From Bathynomus jamesi (Eukaryota; Arthropoda; Malacostraca; Isopoda; Cirolanidae), in assembly GCA_023014485.1 (NCBI GenBank), contig JAJOZX010003301.1:346303-410302 (forward strand): DNA of 64,000 nt, read 5' to 3'. Under the pieces are notes generated by a model, which did not search any database, had not been told where the DNA came from, and saw only the letters and a list, made by a program, of their open reading frames with translations. Of the stretch, positions 52,567-64,000 are shown one piece after another. Numbering within the stretch: the first letter of the stretch is position 1; each line of letters starts with the position of its first letter. The translations under genes were made by a program, and so were the position numbers.

Positions 52567-52914
52567 TCAACTGCAAAGAACAAGCAGTATAAATAACGTA
52601 AAGAACGACGCTTGTATAGGAGATATTCCGCGCAAGACGAGAGAGAGAGAACGAAACAAATGAAAAAATGAGGTAACCACCTGGGAATCGAACCCGGGAT
52701 CTTCCGATTGCCGGTCAGACGCGATACCATTACACCATGGACCTCACTCTTCCAAATGCTGTAATTCTTCTTCTTCATTTGTTTCGTTCTCTCTCTCTCG
52801 TCTTGCGCGGAATATCTCCTATACAAGCGTCGTTCTTTACGATATATATATATATTATATAAATAATTGACAATTAGTTAGGTTAAGTCGTAATATTTTC
52901 GTTAGTTTTAACGT
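52481..52914. mobile_element. P-type palindrome split by a tRNA-like hairpin
   Basis: Left arm 52,481-52,527 (CGTTAAAACTAACGAAAATA...ACCTAACCAATCGTCAA) and right arm 52,868-52,914 are inverses. Between them lie (TA)n tracts and a second inverted repeat: CGTAAAGAACGACGCTTGTA...ACGAAACAAATGA (52,597-52,664) against its inverse (52,777-52,843), with the tRNA-like cassette in the loop. Two levels of fold-back structure. Confidence 0.85.
52671..52744 (-). tRNA. tRNA-like cassette, relative of the array units
   Basis: Sense strand: AGGTCCATGGTGTAATGGTA (A box TGGTGTAATGG), anticodon stem TCTGA/TCGGA with loop CCGGCAA, B box GGTTCGATTCC, and TTTTTT directly downstream. The acceptor start GGTCCATGGTGTAATGG resembles tRNA-Gln, but the anticodon loop equals that of the array cassettes. 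Its 3' flank (ATTTTTTCATTTGTTTCGTT) aligns with the array flank (ATTTTTCATTATTTCGTTAT), so it is a diverged member of the same family. Confidence 0.6.
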
Positions 52915-52915
52915 T

Positions 52916-53115
52916 GGATCACCTGAAGATTAGGACCGCCAGCCTTTTATAGTTAGCCTTATAATGCTAACTAACGAAAACATCACGACCTAACCTAACC
53001 AATCGTTAGGTCAACTGTTCCTTGACGATTGGTTAGGTTAGGTTGTGATATTTTCGTTAGTTAGCCTTATAAAGCTAACTAAAGAAGGCTGGGGGCCCTG
53101 ATCTTCAGGTGATCC
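52916..53115. mobile_element. Palindromic MITE P4, 200 bp
   Basis: GGATCACCTGAAGATTAGGA and the inverse of GGATCACCTGAAGATCAGGG at its ends; same arms as P1 and P3. It starts directly at the right edge of the preceding split palindrome, and no 8-bp duplication is visible. Confidence 0.85.
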
Positions 53116-53529
53116 CATTTTTTTTTATTCAAATTGTCCACCAGGGACTTAAAATTTTAATGAAAAATTTTGTTGTTGTTTACATTATTGAAGAAAGAAG
53201 ATGCATTAAACATAAGTAAAACCAATTACTTTAAATATTGGTATTCAATTTATGAAACTAAAATAAAATTATTTTATCATTTTACTCAGTAATAAAACTA
53301 ACATCATTTTAGGTGCGGTATATGAGTAACAAATTCTGGTACTGTATATTATGGAGGTGAGCTTGGAAAAAGCATTTAAACAAATTTGAAACATGAAAAT
53401 TGCAAGTTTTCACAATAAATTAATAAAATTTATGAAGGGAATTGATTTTTTTAGAAATCTATGGAAAAATTCGCATCGGCATCGGCATCGGCTAAATTTT
53501 AGAATCGGTACATCACTAATATATATATT

Positions 53530-54385
53530 AGGGGTGTACTGCATATTCGTTATTCAGCCGAATAGTTTTTAATGTTTTTAAACGAATACCAAATAATTGA
53601 AAATTAGGGTAAATAACGTGATTGAAGAAATGGAACTTAAAATGTATTCTTTTATTTCAAAGAATAATTACAAACAAATCCGACTTGGTATAGTGATACT
53701 AATAAGTCATAACCTTACAAAAAACAATGAACAGGCAATAATAATAATGCCTGCAAAACCAAAACCTAATAATTGAAATTTAAGGCGAGTAAATTGTCGT
53801 GTAGAAAAATTAGTCGTTCAGCAGCATCAGATGCTGAACGATTACGTGCGTTGGTAATTATATTTTTCGTAGAACTGAACAGCCGTTCATTTCGTATGCT
53901 TATGGGTGGCGTGATGGGATATTTGCGAGCAAATACTAATAGTTTTGGGAATCTTTCGCCATTACGGCGCTACCATTCAAGATGGTTCGTGTTGCGACTG
54001 ACTCGTGACTCCTTTGAACAGATATCTAATTCTTTTTGACAACTTTGCTGGCTACTTCTCACAGGTGGAGATACATCTGGTTGTGAAGACGTAGAAACCT
54101 CATCGAAGTAGCTCTATAAGTCAACCTTCGGCTTCTTTTTCGAAGGCTCTTGATCTATTCGTGAACAAAAGCAGCTACTTCGAAGCCATGAGTTACATTA
54201 CATATAGGACTAGCATTAGGTGATGCAAACAGTGATTATCTAATTTTTTTACAAACTCAGGCACTTTAATGAAAACAAATTTGAAACGAGGATATAAAAC
54301 TTGAGCAATCATGCAAGTAATATCTTTCTTCTACTGCTTGAATTGATTCTGTAAATTTTCTATGAAATCTAGTTTTTCATTTTCT
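53530..54385 (-). pseudogene. hAT transposase relic, C-terminal half
   Basis: Minus strand, read from 54,385: KKDITCMIAQVLYPRFKFVF (54,330-54,270), then degenerate linker, then ERFPKLLVFARKYPITPPIS and SIRNERLFSSTKNIITNARN...AERLIFLHDN (53,975-53,790). The last two are the hAT C-terminal dimerisation region (usual PxSSAxSERxFSxAGxIxxxRRxxL). Several stops. The left side near 53,528 has AGGGGTGTACTGCATATTCG, which may be the element terminus. Confidence 0.75.
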
Positions 54386-54389
54386 TTAT

Positions 54390-57060
<2,671 letters not shown>

Positions 57061-57073
57061 CCGATATAAAAGC

Positions 57074-57217
57074 TGGCTTAGCTAAATAGATGGAGATGAT
57101 ATGAAGTGCTTTTGCAAGTTTTGTAAGTGTACATTGACAGCCAAGTTAAGTGATATTGAAAAACATCGCAACACAACCAAACATAAGAAAGTAGAAGAGC
57201 CACTTATTTCTCAGTGA
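57074..57217 (+). pseudogene. C2H2/BED-like zinc-finger scrap
   Basis: One frame reads DGDDMKCFCKFCKCTLTAKL...IEKHRNTTKHKKVEEP to a stop at 57,217, a C-x(2)-C...H-x(5)-H arrangement like the N-terminal finger of hAT-related transposases. Upstream a TAA interrupts the frame. Only the finger is present. Confidence 0.5.
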
Positions 57218-57219
57218 CA

Positions 57220-57727
57220 AATTATTTAAATATGTAATTTGATTGTGGTGAATCTGTAAGATGGAGGGCATAAAATTGATTATTGATTAGTCTTGTTAGG
57301 AAAAGAGAGTTTGAGTGGAAGAAAATGTCTTTTGAAGTAATTTTTGTATTTCTCTATTTGTAGCGACTTTTTTAGCGATATTTCCTTTGAGTCTAGCGAT
57401 ATTTTTAACTACTTTTGGTGGTAGATCTAGCGACATTCACAAATTTGGTTTCGTACCTCTGCATATAGGTCTGTGGTTCCTATAGTTCACATAAGAGAAA
57501 TTGTAAAGCGAAAATCTGAGACAGGTCCCTTTTCATTCCCATTTTGAAGATTTCTTACTTTGGTCTTGCCACTTACATTGTTTAAATACTTTATGTAGTA
57601 ATTCACTTATTAATTATTAACAGCCGATTAAAATCGCCATCATATTAACAATTAATTTTGAAGCCCGCATGCAGGTGGATCACTGTTAACGCCTGCTTAA
57701 GTTAAATTCGTTAGGTATTTTAGTCCA
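57220..57727. other. Unassigned
   Basis: No gene recognised. TCTAGCGA(C/T)AT words recur near 57,390-57,435, suggesting a local repeat. Confidence 0.4.
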
Positions 57728-57729
57728 AT

Positions 57730-60096
57730 TACACTGGCCAACAAAATGAAACTTTTTTTCTCATCACAAACATGATCACACTTTTCTTAATGCATGTTTC
57801 GCGCTGATTCCGAATCTGGTTTTATTGTTTTTCTAGCACGTATAGTTATATAGATACACTGGTTTTGATATTTTTAAGTTTTTGATATTGCTATAAGAAA
57901 TTTATGGATGTATAGATCACACTTAGGAATGCTAAACAACAAATACATCATATACCTTATTCAATGTACTTATAAATAAAAATATACATTATTTTATTAA
58001 AAGCGCTGTGAGTGTGATTTCCTTTTGTAAATTTGGCCTGGATTGTCACGATACAGCATCCAACAATGGTCCGCCATCATGCTTTCATTCCAATATCCTT
58101 GGTAGCGCTTCTCCATCATCTGAATATCTTGATGGAAGCGCTCTCCTTGCTCGTCACTCACTGCACCAAGGTTTTCAGGAAAGAACTCTAAGTGGGAATG
58201 CAGGAAGTGAATTTTTAACGACATCGACACTCCATTTCTTTGAAGGCATCAAGGAGGTTCTTGACTCCATCCTTATACGCAGGTGACTTGTTGCTTCCAA
58301 GAAAGTTTTCACATATCCATTTGAACGCCAGCCAAGCCTTCAATTCCAGCGGACTTAGGACTTTTTCAAATTCAGTGTCATTCAAAACCTCCCTTATTTG
58401 TGGCCCAACAAAAATTCCTTCCTTCAATTTTGCTGCAGTAACCTTCGGAAATTTCCTTGAAAGGTATTGGAACCCTTCAGAATTGACTTTACCCATTGCT
58501 TTAACAAAATTCTTCATTAAACCAAGTTTAATGTGAAGAGGTGGCAAATAGATCTTTTGGGGATCCACTAAAGGGACAGACTGGACATTGCTTATCCCTG
58601 GGACATATGTATACCTAAGTGGCCAGTCACATTTGGTGTAATGTTCTATAATGGCGCGACTGTCCCACAGGCAAAGGAAACAACAAAATTTTGTGAATCC
58701 TGACTGCATACCCATAAGCATTCCTATAACTTTTAGATCTCCACAAACATTCCATGGATGACTGTCGTATTTGATTGCCTTAAGTAGTATATCCATATTG
58801 TCATATGTCTCTTTTAGATGGACGGAATGGGCAATGGGGATGGATGGCATTATATTACCATTATGCAAAATAACTGCTTTCAGGCTTTTCTGCGACGAAT
58901 CAATAAAGAGGCGCCACTCAGATGCCACATACGTCTGAGATATGGCTGTAAATAGTCCATTGATGTTATGGCAATAACAGAGAGGACCGTCTACTGAAAA
59001 GAATGCTGTTAATTCAAAATTCCGCTTTCGGTAGTAACTAATACGAACATTGTTCTCAAGTAAATTGTTCTCCTTTAGTCTTGAGGCGAGAAGCTCTGAT
59101 TTCTCTTTAGACAGCGATAAGTCTCTAACAAGATCATTCAACTGTCCTTGGGTTAACTTTTTAGGCTCTAAATGTCTACCTTCAAAGTGTACTCTGGTTC
59201 TGTAGATGGTCCGGAAACGCCAGTTGCACCTTCATCACTTTCCATGTCATCTATGATAGAATCTAGCCTATCACTTGGGGGAATTGGAATGGGCAATGTT
59301 TCATCATGTTTTACTGGTCTACGTGCTGAATCCAAGTTTGGATATACAATCTGGTGTTTGTTCTTGGCAGAAAACCCCATTAAGTTCACACTGCAAAAAT
59401 AACAGTCTTCATGATGATCTCTCGGCTCCCTCCATATCATGGGTATGGCAAATGGCATTGAAGCTTTCTTTTTGTTAAGCCAATCACGTAATCCATTTGA
59501 ACAGCCAGAACAGATTTGATGTGGCGCCCATGGTTTATCTTGGTCACCTAGATGGCAACCAAAGTATAGCTTGTATATTTTCTTAATGTCGGTTGTAATA
59601 CTTCGTCGCTGTGTTTTAGTTGTCAACTGGCCGCATACGAAACAGAACTTGTCGGGGTCATTCTTACATTGTCGAGGCATGTTGACTGACCTGAGCAAAC
59701 TATAAATTCAAAAAAAATGTACACCAACTTGACACAACAAGTTTTTGGACTGGACTGATCTTTTGACACACAAAGCACGGCGTTGTTGCCTGAATCACAA
59801 TGCTGCTAGACGTAAAAGCTCACACCTGAAATACATAAGATGTATAATTAAGATAATTGAAATAAATAAGATGAATAAACTAAAAAAAACACAATAAAAT
59901 AAACACAATCAAATGTTGAAATATTAGTATTTTGCCTATTTAAAATGGTTAAATCTGTGTAGTTATATATATGCCTTCATCTTGAAAACTATACGTGCTA
60001 GAAAATATCTGAATGCGGTTTTGGAATCAGCGTGAAAAATGCTATCCAGCCACCACAAATTTTACTCTGATGAAAAATCTTTGTTGACCAGTGTTA
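57730..60096 (-). mobile_element. DNA transposon with cysteine-rich DDE-like protein
   Basis: Inverted ends CACTGGCCAACAAAATGAAA and CACTGGTCAACAAAGATTTT (inverse of the right end) extend inward with gaps to CGCTGATTCCGAATC/CGCTGATTCCAAAAC and TTTTCTAGCACGTATAGTT, about 120 bases in each arm. TTA lies outside both ends (57,728-57,731 region and 60,094-60,096). The 465-bp element at 11,691 has the same CACTGGTCAACA termini and GCTGATTCC arm. One coding region on the minus strand fills the centre. I know of no superfamily name for it. Confidence 0.8.
57997..59698 (-). pseudogene. Uncharacterised transposase-like protein, two frameshifts
   Basis: Three adjoining minus-strand frames form one protein of about 550 residues. 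Part 1 (59,698-59,168, 176 aa; second Met, MPRQCKNDPDK, is the likelier start) has zinc-binding pairs FCFVCG (C19, C22), CSGC (C63, C66) and CYFC (C99, C102). Part 2 (59,141-58,215, 308 aa) has LTQGQLNDLVRDLSLSK, FFSVDGPLCYCHNINGLF, EWRLFIDSSQKSLKAVILHN (possible first Asp), NVCGDLKVIGMLMGMQSGFT (possible second Asp) and FCCFLCLWDSR. Part 3 (58,230-57,997) has MSLKIHFLHSHLEFFPENLG and DEQGERFHQDIQMMEKRYQG (possible catalytic Glu). Frameshifts fall near 59,165 and 58,225; otherwise no stop. I recall similar uncharacterised proteins in arthropods and Hydra. Confidence 0.75.
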
Positions 60097-60099
60097 TGT

Positions 60100-61318
60100 T
60101 GATATCTTGTCACTGCAGACAGATTAGGTTAACATTCATACCTTGTTATATTAAGGGACATATGAGAATAGATCCTTTCACTCAGTGTGAGAGAATGTCT
60201 CGCATTGAGAATCATTTCTTCCAAAACAGAGAACTCTGTTCTCAAGTAGTATAAACTACAGAAGAACAAAGCTGAGCTGCGTAGTTAACTTGCATATAAG
60301 GTAGAACTGCAGACTGCAGAGTCACTTTGCATGAAGTTCATATAATCCTTCTCAAATCTATAGAATACTCTTTTGAAAACTCTTATGTTCAATCTATGAT
60401 TGAAAGTAGAATTAGTATGAAATAGGAAGTATTTTTGAAAACCAAAGTATTATTTATTTCATTAAATATAGTCATCTACTGTAAATTCATCAGTATTTTT
60501 TTTATGGAGAAAACAGAAATTGTTATTTGATAGCAACGAAAGATCAAAGGCTGGGACGTTATAGTTGATTCATATCCGAAAGATTCGCTTTTAATTAAAA
60601 AGTTATAATGCAAAAACAAAAATTCCAACATAGCGAACTTTTGAATACTAATTTGCTAGAATTTTACTTCTAATAATAAGCTCAATTTGGATTTTCTAAT
60701 CATACTTCGAGCCAGAAAAAGTATAAGTGAATATAAAATGTCATTCGTTAATTTTACAATTTTAAACAAAGAAATTCCAATAAAAGATAAAATTTTGCTT
60801 TACACAAGAATTTTTTTTTTTTTTTTACATCGAAAAGGAAAAGGAAATTTAATTTCCTAATTTATAAAATGTAAAGCAAAACAATAACAAGGAAATGCAA
60901 TAAAGTCTGTCCATCTATTATAGCTATAGTTAATCAAATATGGACTCTCATTAGCGAACAAAGTACTGGTATACTGTGTTCGCTCATCTCTGATATGTTT
61001 GTAACAAATGCTTCAGAATATTGAGAAGATAAACAGCACGAATGAAATGTCATGCAAAGTGATAGCAATTAAAGCTGAAGTATTTATTGCTTCATTATAC
61101 AGTTATGACAGAGGTTAAAGTGGGCTAAAATAAAATATTGAGAATTGCTACCATGCATGCAGAATAATCATTATTGCAGTACGAAAACGTGTATCAAGTA
61201 TAGGCTTATTACTCTTCGTGTAAGTAGGCCCGAAATAGGCTCAGCTTCGAATTAATTGAAATTTTCTTCCTTCATCCTGTGAGCCACAGCTTAGTGTAAA
61301 TATTACTTTATTTATTAG
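60100..61318. other. Unassigned AT-rich DNA
   Basis: No gene, RNA or terminal repeat supported. A poly(T) run of about 16 lies near 60,811. Confidence 0.45.
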
Positions 61319-61320
61319 TA

Positions 61321-61910
61321 CCGTAAATTGCGGCATATAAGCCGACTTTTGAAGCTTAATTTTTTGCTTCCAAAATTAAGGGTCGGCTAATGTGGCGGGT
61401 ATGAAATGGCTTAGGCCTATATCACACGTTACTGGGTTGCAACTCGGATTTTAATACTCATAAATACTGGCGAATAAGGTGGAGTTATTCCACACAACTT
61501 TGCAGCGCCAATGATAGGCCCAGTGTACCATAGTGTCATATATACTACCGTAGTATTATAGTGGTACACTATTATTATTATTCTAATGGAGTTCCTGATT
61601 TTAGCCTGTAGAAGGTGTTTCTGGTAGTGTATTGTAACAATATAATACCGTAGTATTTTATTTTTAATGTTTTGAAAGGTGTTACGGTAAGTGTAGGTTA
61701 ATTTTTTGTTTAATTACTGGTATTTCCGGTAAAGTGTGATGCAAGTGGTGTAGCCTTAGTGTTGGCTTGTTCAGTTCAGTGTTTGTTTGTGTGTGTGTGT
61801 GTGTGGGGGGGGGGGTTTATGCGGCAGGTATAGTTCTAAATCAGAATTTTTATCTGGAAAAATTAAGATCGGCTAATACGCCGGTTCGGCTTATAGGCCA
61901 CAATTTACGG
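61321..61910. mobile_element. MITE with TA target duplication, 590 bp
   Basis: Ends CCGTAAATTGCGGCATATAA and the inverse of CCGTAAATTGTGGCCTATAA, continuing GCCGA, with TA on both sides. Subterminal AAAATTAAG(A/G)(G/T)(C/T)GGCTAAT words are repeated in the two halves. Contains (GT)n and a G run (61,788-61,816). Non-coding; the TA target fits a Tc1/mariner or PIF-like origin. Confidence 0.75.
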
Positions 61911-61939
61911 TAAATATTAACGTTTACTTTCTTTTAAAT

Positions 61940-63329
61940 TAGTGGTGTACTGATTAATTGGCATCGGCAGAATCGGCCATTTTGAGGGCATCTGCATCGG
62001 CAGAATCGGCCATGTGGGGATCGGCAGCGGCCAAATTTATCCGATTCTTTCACCGATTCTTTTAAATTTTAAAATTTTCGTTACAAAACAAAATCTATAT
62101 TTATAAGAAACTGAACAGATAAAAATCCACTATTTATGATAATTTATATGCATTCCAAAGTGTAATTATATAAACTATTTTACATTCACCAAAACGCTTC
62201 ATAAGTTAAGTTGCCCATAAATTTACATCTTTAACTAGCTAATCTCTAAATATTTTAAACTATTATAATTTCGTACTCTATATTAAGTTGGGTAAATCTC
62301 TAGGAGCACTCCATTTTTCAATATTAAACATACAGTCATAAACTATATCATTTGAAAGTTCACATTTTTCTGTCTAAAAATGTAGTAATCCAAAAGTATC
62401 AATAGCAAATAAAAAGTAACTAGGTTTAAATATAAAACCCTATACCGATCAATTTGTGATGCGTGATCTTTACGGGGGCTCCGCCCCCGTACCCCCCGAG
62501 ACCTAAATTATACAAATGATAATGTAATAACATATTCATGTTAGGTTAGGTTAGCGTAACACTACCAAAAATACCTCTTACAACACAGACTGAAGATTTA
62601 TAACTTAGCCAACCTTTTATAATGTAGTTAATGACGTCACGCGTCAAACAATTAAATCTAGTTACTTTTTATTTGCTATTGATACTTTTAGATTACTACA
62701 TTTTAGACTTAGAAAAATGTGAGCTTTCAAATGGTATATGTTTTATGAGTGTATGTTTAATATTGAAAAATGGAGCGCTCCTAGAGATTATCCTTGAGTT
62801 GTACTTTATAATTTATATATTAATTAAACCATCTTATTGTGTTGACTTTATTTAATTAAGAATTTTAAGAATTTTTATAACCATAATTTTATATCCATTT
62901 TTTTATTCAAATTGGGCACCAGGGACTTGAAATTTAATGAAAAATTTTGCTGTTTATATTGTTGAAGAAAGGAAATATCTTCAACATAAGGAAAAACAGT
63001 TACTTAAAATATTGGTATTCAATTTATTTAGCTAAAATAAAATTATTTTATCATTTTACTAAGACATAAAACTATTTAACTTCATTTTAGCTATGGTAAA
63101 TGAGTAACAAATTCTAGTGCTGTATATTGTGGAGTAAGCTAAGGAAAATCATTTAAACAAATTTGAAATACAAAAATATGAAAATCGAAAGTTTTCACAT
63201 TAGTAAAATTTATGAAAGGAATTGATTTTTTTTTAAATCTAGGCAAAGAATCGGCAACGGTATCTGTAGTTTTCATAGAATCGGCATCGGCATCGATCTC
63301 GACTAAATTTTGGAATCGGTACATCACTA
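61940..63329. mobile_element. hAT-like AT-rich element, copy 2
   Basis: Ends TAGTGGTGTACTGATT and GAATCGGTACATCACTA. Flanks TTTTAAAT and TTGTAAAT (61,932-61,939 and 63,330-63,337) match at seven of eight, an 8-bp duplication. The backbone is shared with 51,843-53,518; AGAATCGGC and CGGCATCGGCATCG words at the ends. It contains a 503-bp fold-back element that copy 1 lacks. Non-coding. Confidence 0.82.
62291..62793. mobile_element. 503-bp fold-back element nested in copy 2
   Basis: Arms of about 145 bases (62,291-62,433 and 62,650-62,793) are inverted: GGTAAATCTCTAGGAGCACT against GGATAATCTCTAGGAGCGCT, through AATAGCAAATAAAAAGTAAC. Flanks TTAAGTTG and TTGAGTTG match at seven of eight. The centre holds a module (62,443-62,520: ACCGATCAATTTGTGATGCG, GGGGGCTCCGCCCCCGTACC, GAGACCTAAATTATACAAAT) also present at 56,579-56,660. 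Confidence 0.85.
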
Positions 63330-63574
63330 TTGTAAATAATGTATTCGTTAATATTTATTGTGGATATTTTTATTAATTTGCATTTTAAGCCGATACTATA
63401 CAAGGTTTTCGTTCGTCAGTGTATATAATATTAGGGAGTTACCGATACCGAATATTGGTTTTATTTGGGTTAGTAGGCGTCAGTGTAAAAAATTGAAGCC
63501 TTTATCAGTTATATATACAGTTATACAATTAATAGTAAATGTGAGCAAAAGCGGTATGTTTTAGCCACCAAAAG

Positions 63575-63800
63575 TCTACCAGGTTCCCATACTCATAAAA
63601 ATATTGCAACCGCATTGACTTCTCTATTGCAAGAATGGTCAGTAGAGCGATCATGTGCATGCAGTTGTGCATGACAATGGCCGTAATATATTAAAGCTGT
63701 TCCCGTTCTCAAAAAGACTTCTGTTGCTTGTCTGAATCATACTCAGCACTTGCAGTTAATGAAGCCCTTCTTAGCCAGAAGTCTGAAGCAAGTGTAGTTT
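63575..63800 (+). pseudogene. hAT/ZBED-type transposase scrap
   Basis: HKNIATALTSLLQEWSVERS, then (after a frameshift) DNGRNILKAVPVLKKTSVAC with LNHTQHLAVNEALLSQKS. This fits the hAT segment around the second catalytic Asp (usual TDNAxNMxKAxxxL...CxAHxLNLxV). At least three frameshifts in 220 bases. Runs into the repeat at 63,778. Confidence 0.6.
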
Positions 63801-63935
63801 ACGTCCCCTATGGTGCATAGTGTAGTTTACGTTCCCCTACATTATCCTAGTGTAGTTTACGCTTCCCAACTTTGATCTAGTGTAAGTGTGTTCCCTTTTG
63901 CGTTAGGGAACGTAAACTACACTTGCTCCGTCTGT
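63778..63935. repeat. AGTGTAGTTTACGTTCCC mini-repeat with inverted ends
   Basis: AGCAAGTGTAGTTTACGT (63,778) and its inverse ACGTAAACTACACTTGCT (to about 63,928) bracket direct repeats of TAGTGTAGTTTACG(C/T)TCCC at about 63,785, 63,819 and 63,849. Possibly a small MITE. A related piece lies at 52,392-52,480. Confidence 0.7.
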
Positions 63936-64000
63936 TTCAAATATATGAGCAATTGCACGCCGAATCTGTTCGCATTTAATCATTCATCTCTAGCTTGTGA

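Larger units (their letters stand above)
51843..53518. mobile_element. hAT-like AT-rich element, copy 1 (nested host)
   Basis: Ends CAGTGGTGTAATGATT and GAATCGGTACATCACTA are inverted. Subterminal GCAGAATCGGCC, AACCGATTCTCTTACCGATT and, at the other end, TCGGCATCGGCATCGG words. The backbone aligns with 61,940-63,329 (for example ATTTATGATAATTTATACTC against ATTTATGATAATTTATATGC). Interrupted by the palindromic MITE at 52,145, a second P-type palindrome with a tRNA-like hairpin at 52,481, and another MITE at 52,916. Flanks are TA-rich, so the duplication is uninformative. Non-coding. Confidence 0.75.

Noticed and set aside
52524..52826. 100-residue minus-strand protein (MYRRYSAQDERERT...)
   Set aside because: Covers a hairpin arm, the tRNA-like cassette and a TA tract; no domain.

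Overview
The window looks like AT-rich nuclear DNA from an invertebrate, most likely a decapod crustacean (crab-like). The reasons are very dense (TA)n, (CT)n and (CA)n microsatellites, transposase and reverse-transcriptase families that I associate from memory with crustaceans, TTAGG-type words inside repeats, and GT-AG splice sites. I found no convincing host protein-coding gene and nothing bacterial. Almost every supportable feature is a transposable element, a relic of one, or an RNA-gene-derived repeat. The organism assignment is inference.

Layout. 1-7 kb: unassigned DNA, a fold-back Tc1/mariner relic, a minus-strand LINE (called LINE-A here) and a hAT/ZMYM1-like pseudogene. 7.2-8.9 kb: Helitron pieces, one of them split by a 457-bp hAT-type element with an 8-bp target duplication, then a tRNA-headed SINE split by another hAT MITE. 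9.7-13.5 kb: two decayed mariners; the second contains a 465-bp non-autonomous element and is followed by a 5S-rRNA-headed SINE. 13.7-17.2 kb: LINE-B copies, one cut by a hAT MITE, and two palindromic MITEs. 21.2-25.6 kb: a Tc1-like gene split by a nearly complete LINE (LINE-C). 26.2-28.1 kb: LINE-D. 29.6-32.2 kb and 39.8-42.2 kb: two elements (A and B) coding for an uncharacterised transposase-like protein. 32.4-38.1 kb: mariner/IS630 relics, a second LINE-A copy and a 1.36-kb fold-back element. 46-48 kb: nested palindromes and a long-TIR mini-element. 48.5-51.5 kb: a mirror-image array of eleven near-identical 264-bp units, each with a tRNA-like Pol III cassette. 51.8-57.1 kb: nested hAT-like, palindromic and LINE-A elements. 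57.7-60.1 kb: an almost intact DNA transposon with a cysteine-rich, DDE-like protein of no family name known to me. 61.3-64 kb: a TA-target MITE, a second copy of the 51.8-kb hAT-like element and a hAT/ZBED scrap.

How it fits together. The region is a landing pad with repeated nesting: LINE into Tc1, hAT MITE into Helitron, two different hAT MITEs into the same spot of LINE-B, element B into a SINE-like repeat. Non-autonomous elements sit beside plausible partners: the short 465-bp element shares its ends with the 57.7-kb transposon, and a SINE-like repeat shares its 3' tail with LINE-A. Long inverted repeats are exceptionally common, and many elements are bordered directly by (TA)n tracts.

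Strongest candidates for something undescribed: the inverted tRNA-like array (48,557-51,541), the element A/B transposase family with AGGGTG ends, and the 57,730-60,096 transposon with its minimal derivative. All family assignments are from motif recognition by eye; no search was run.
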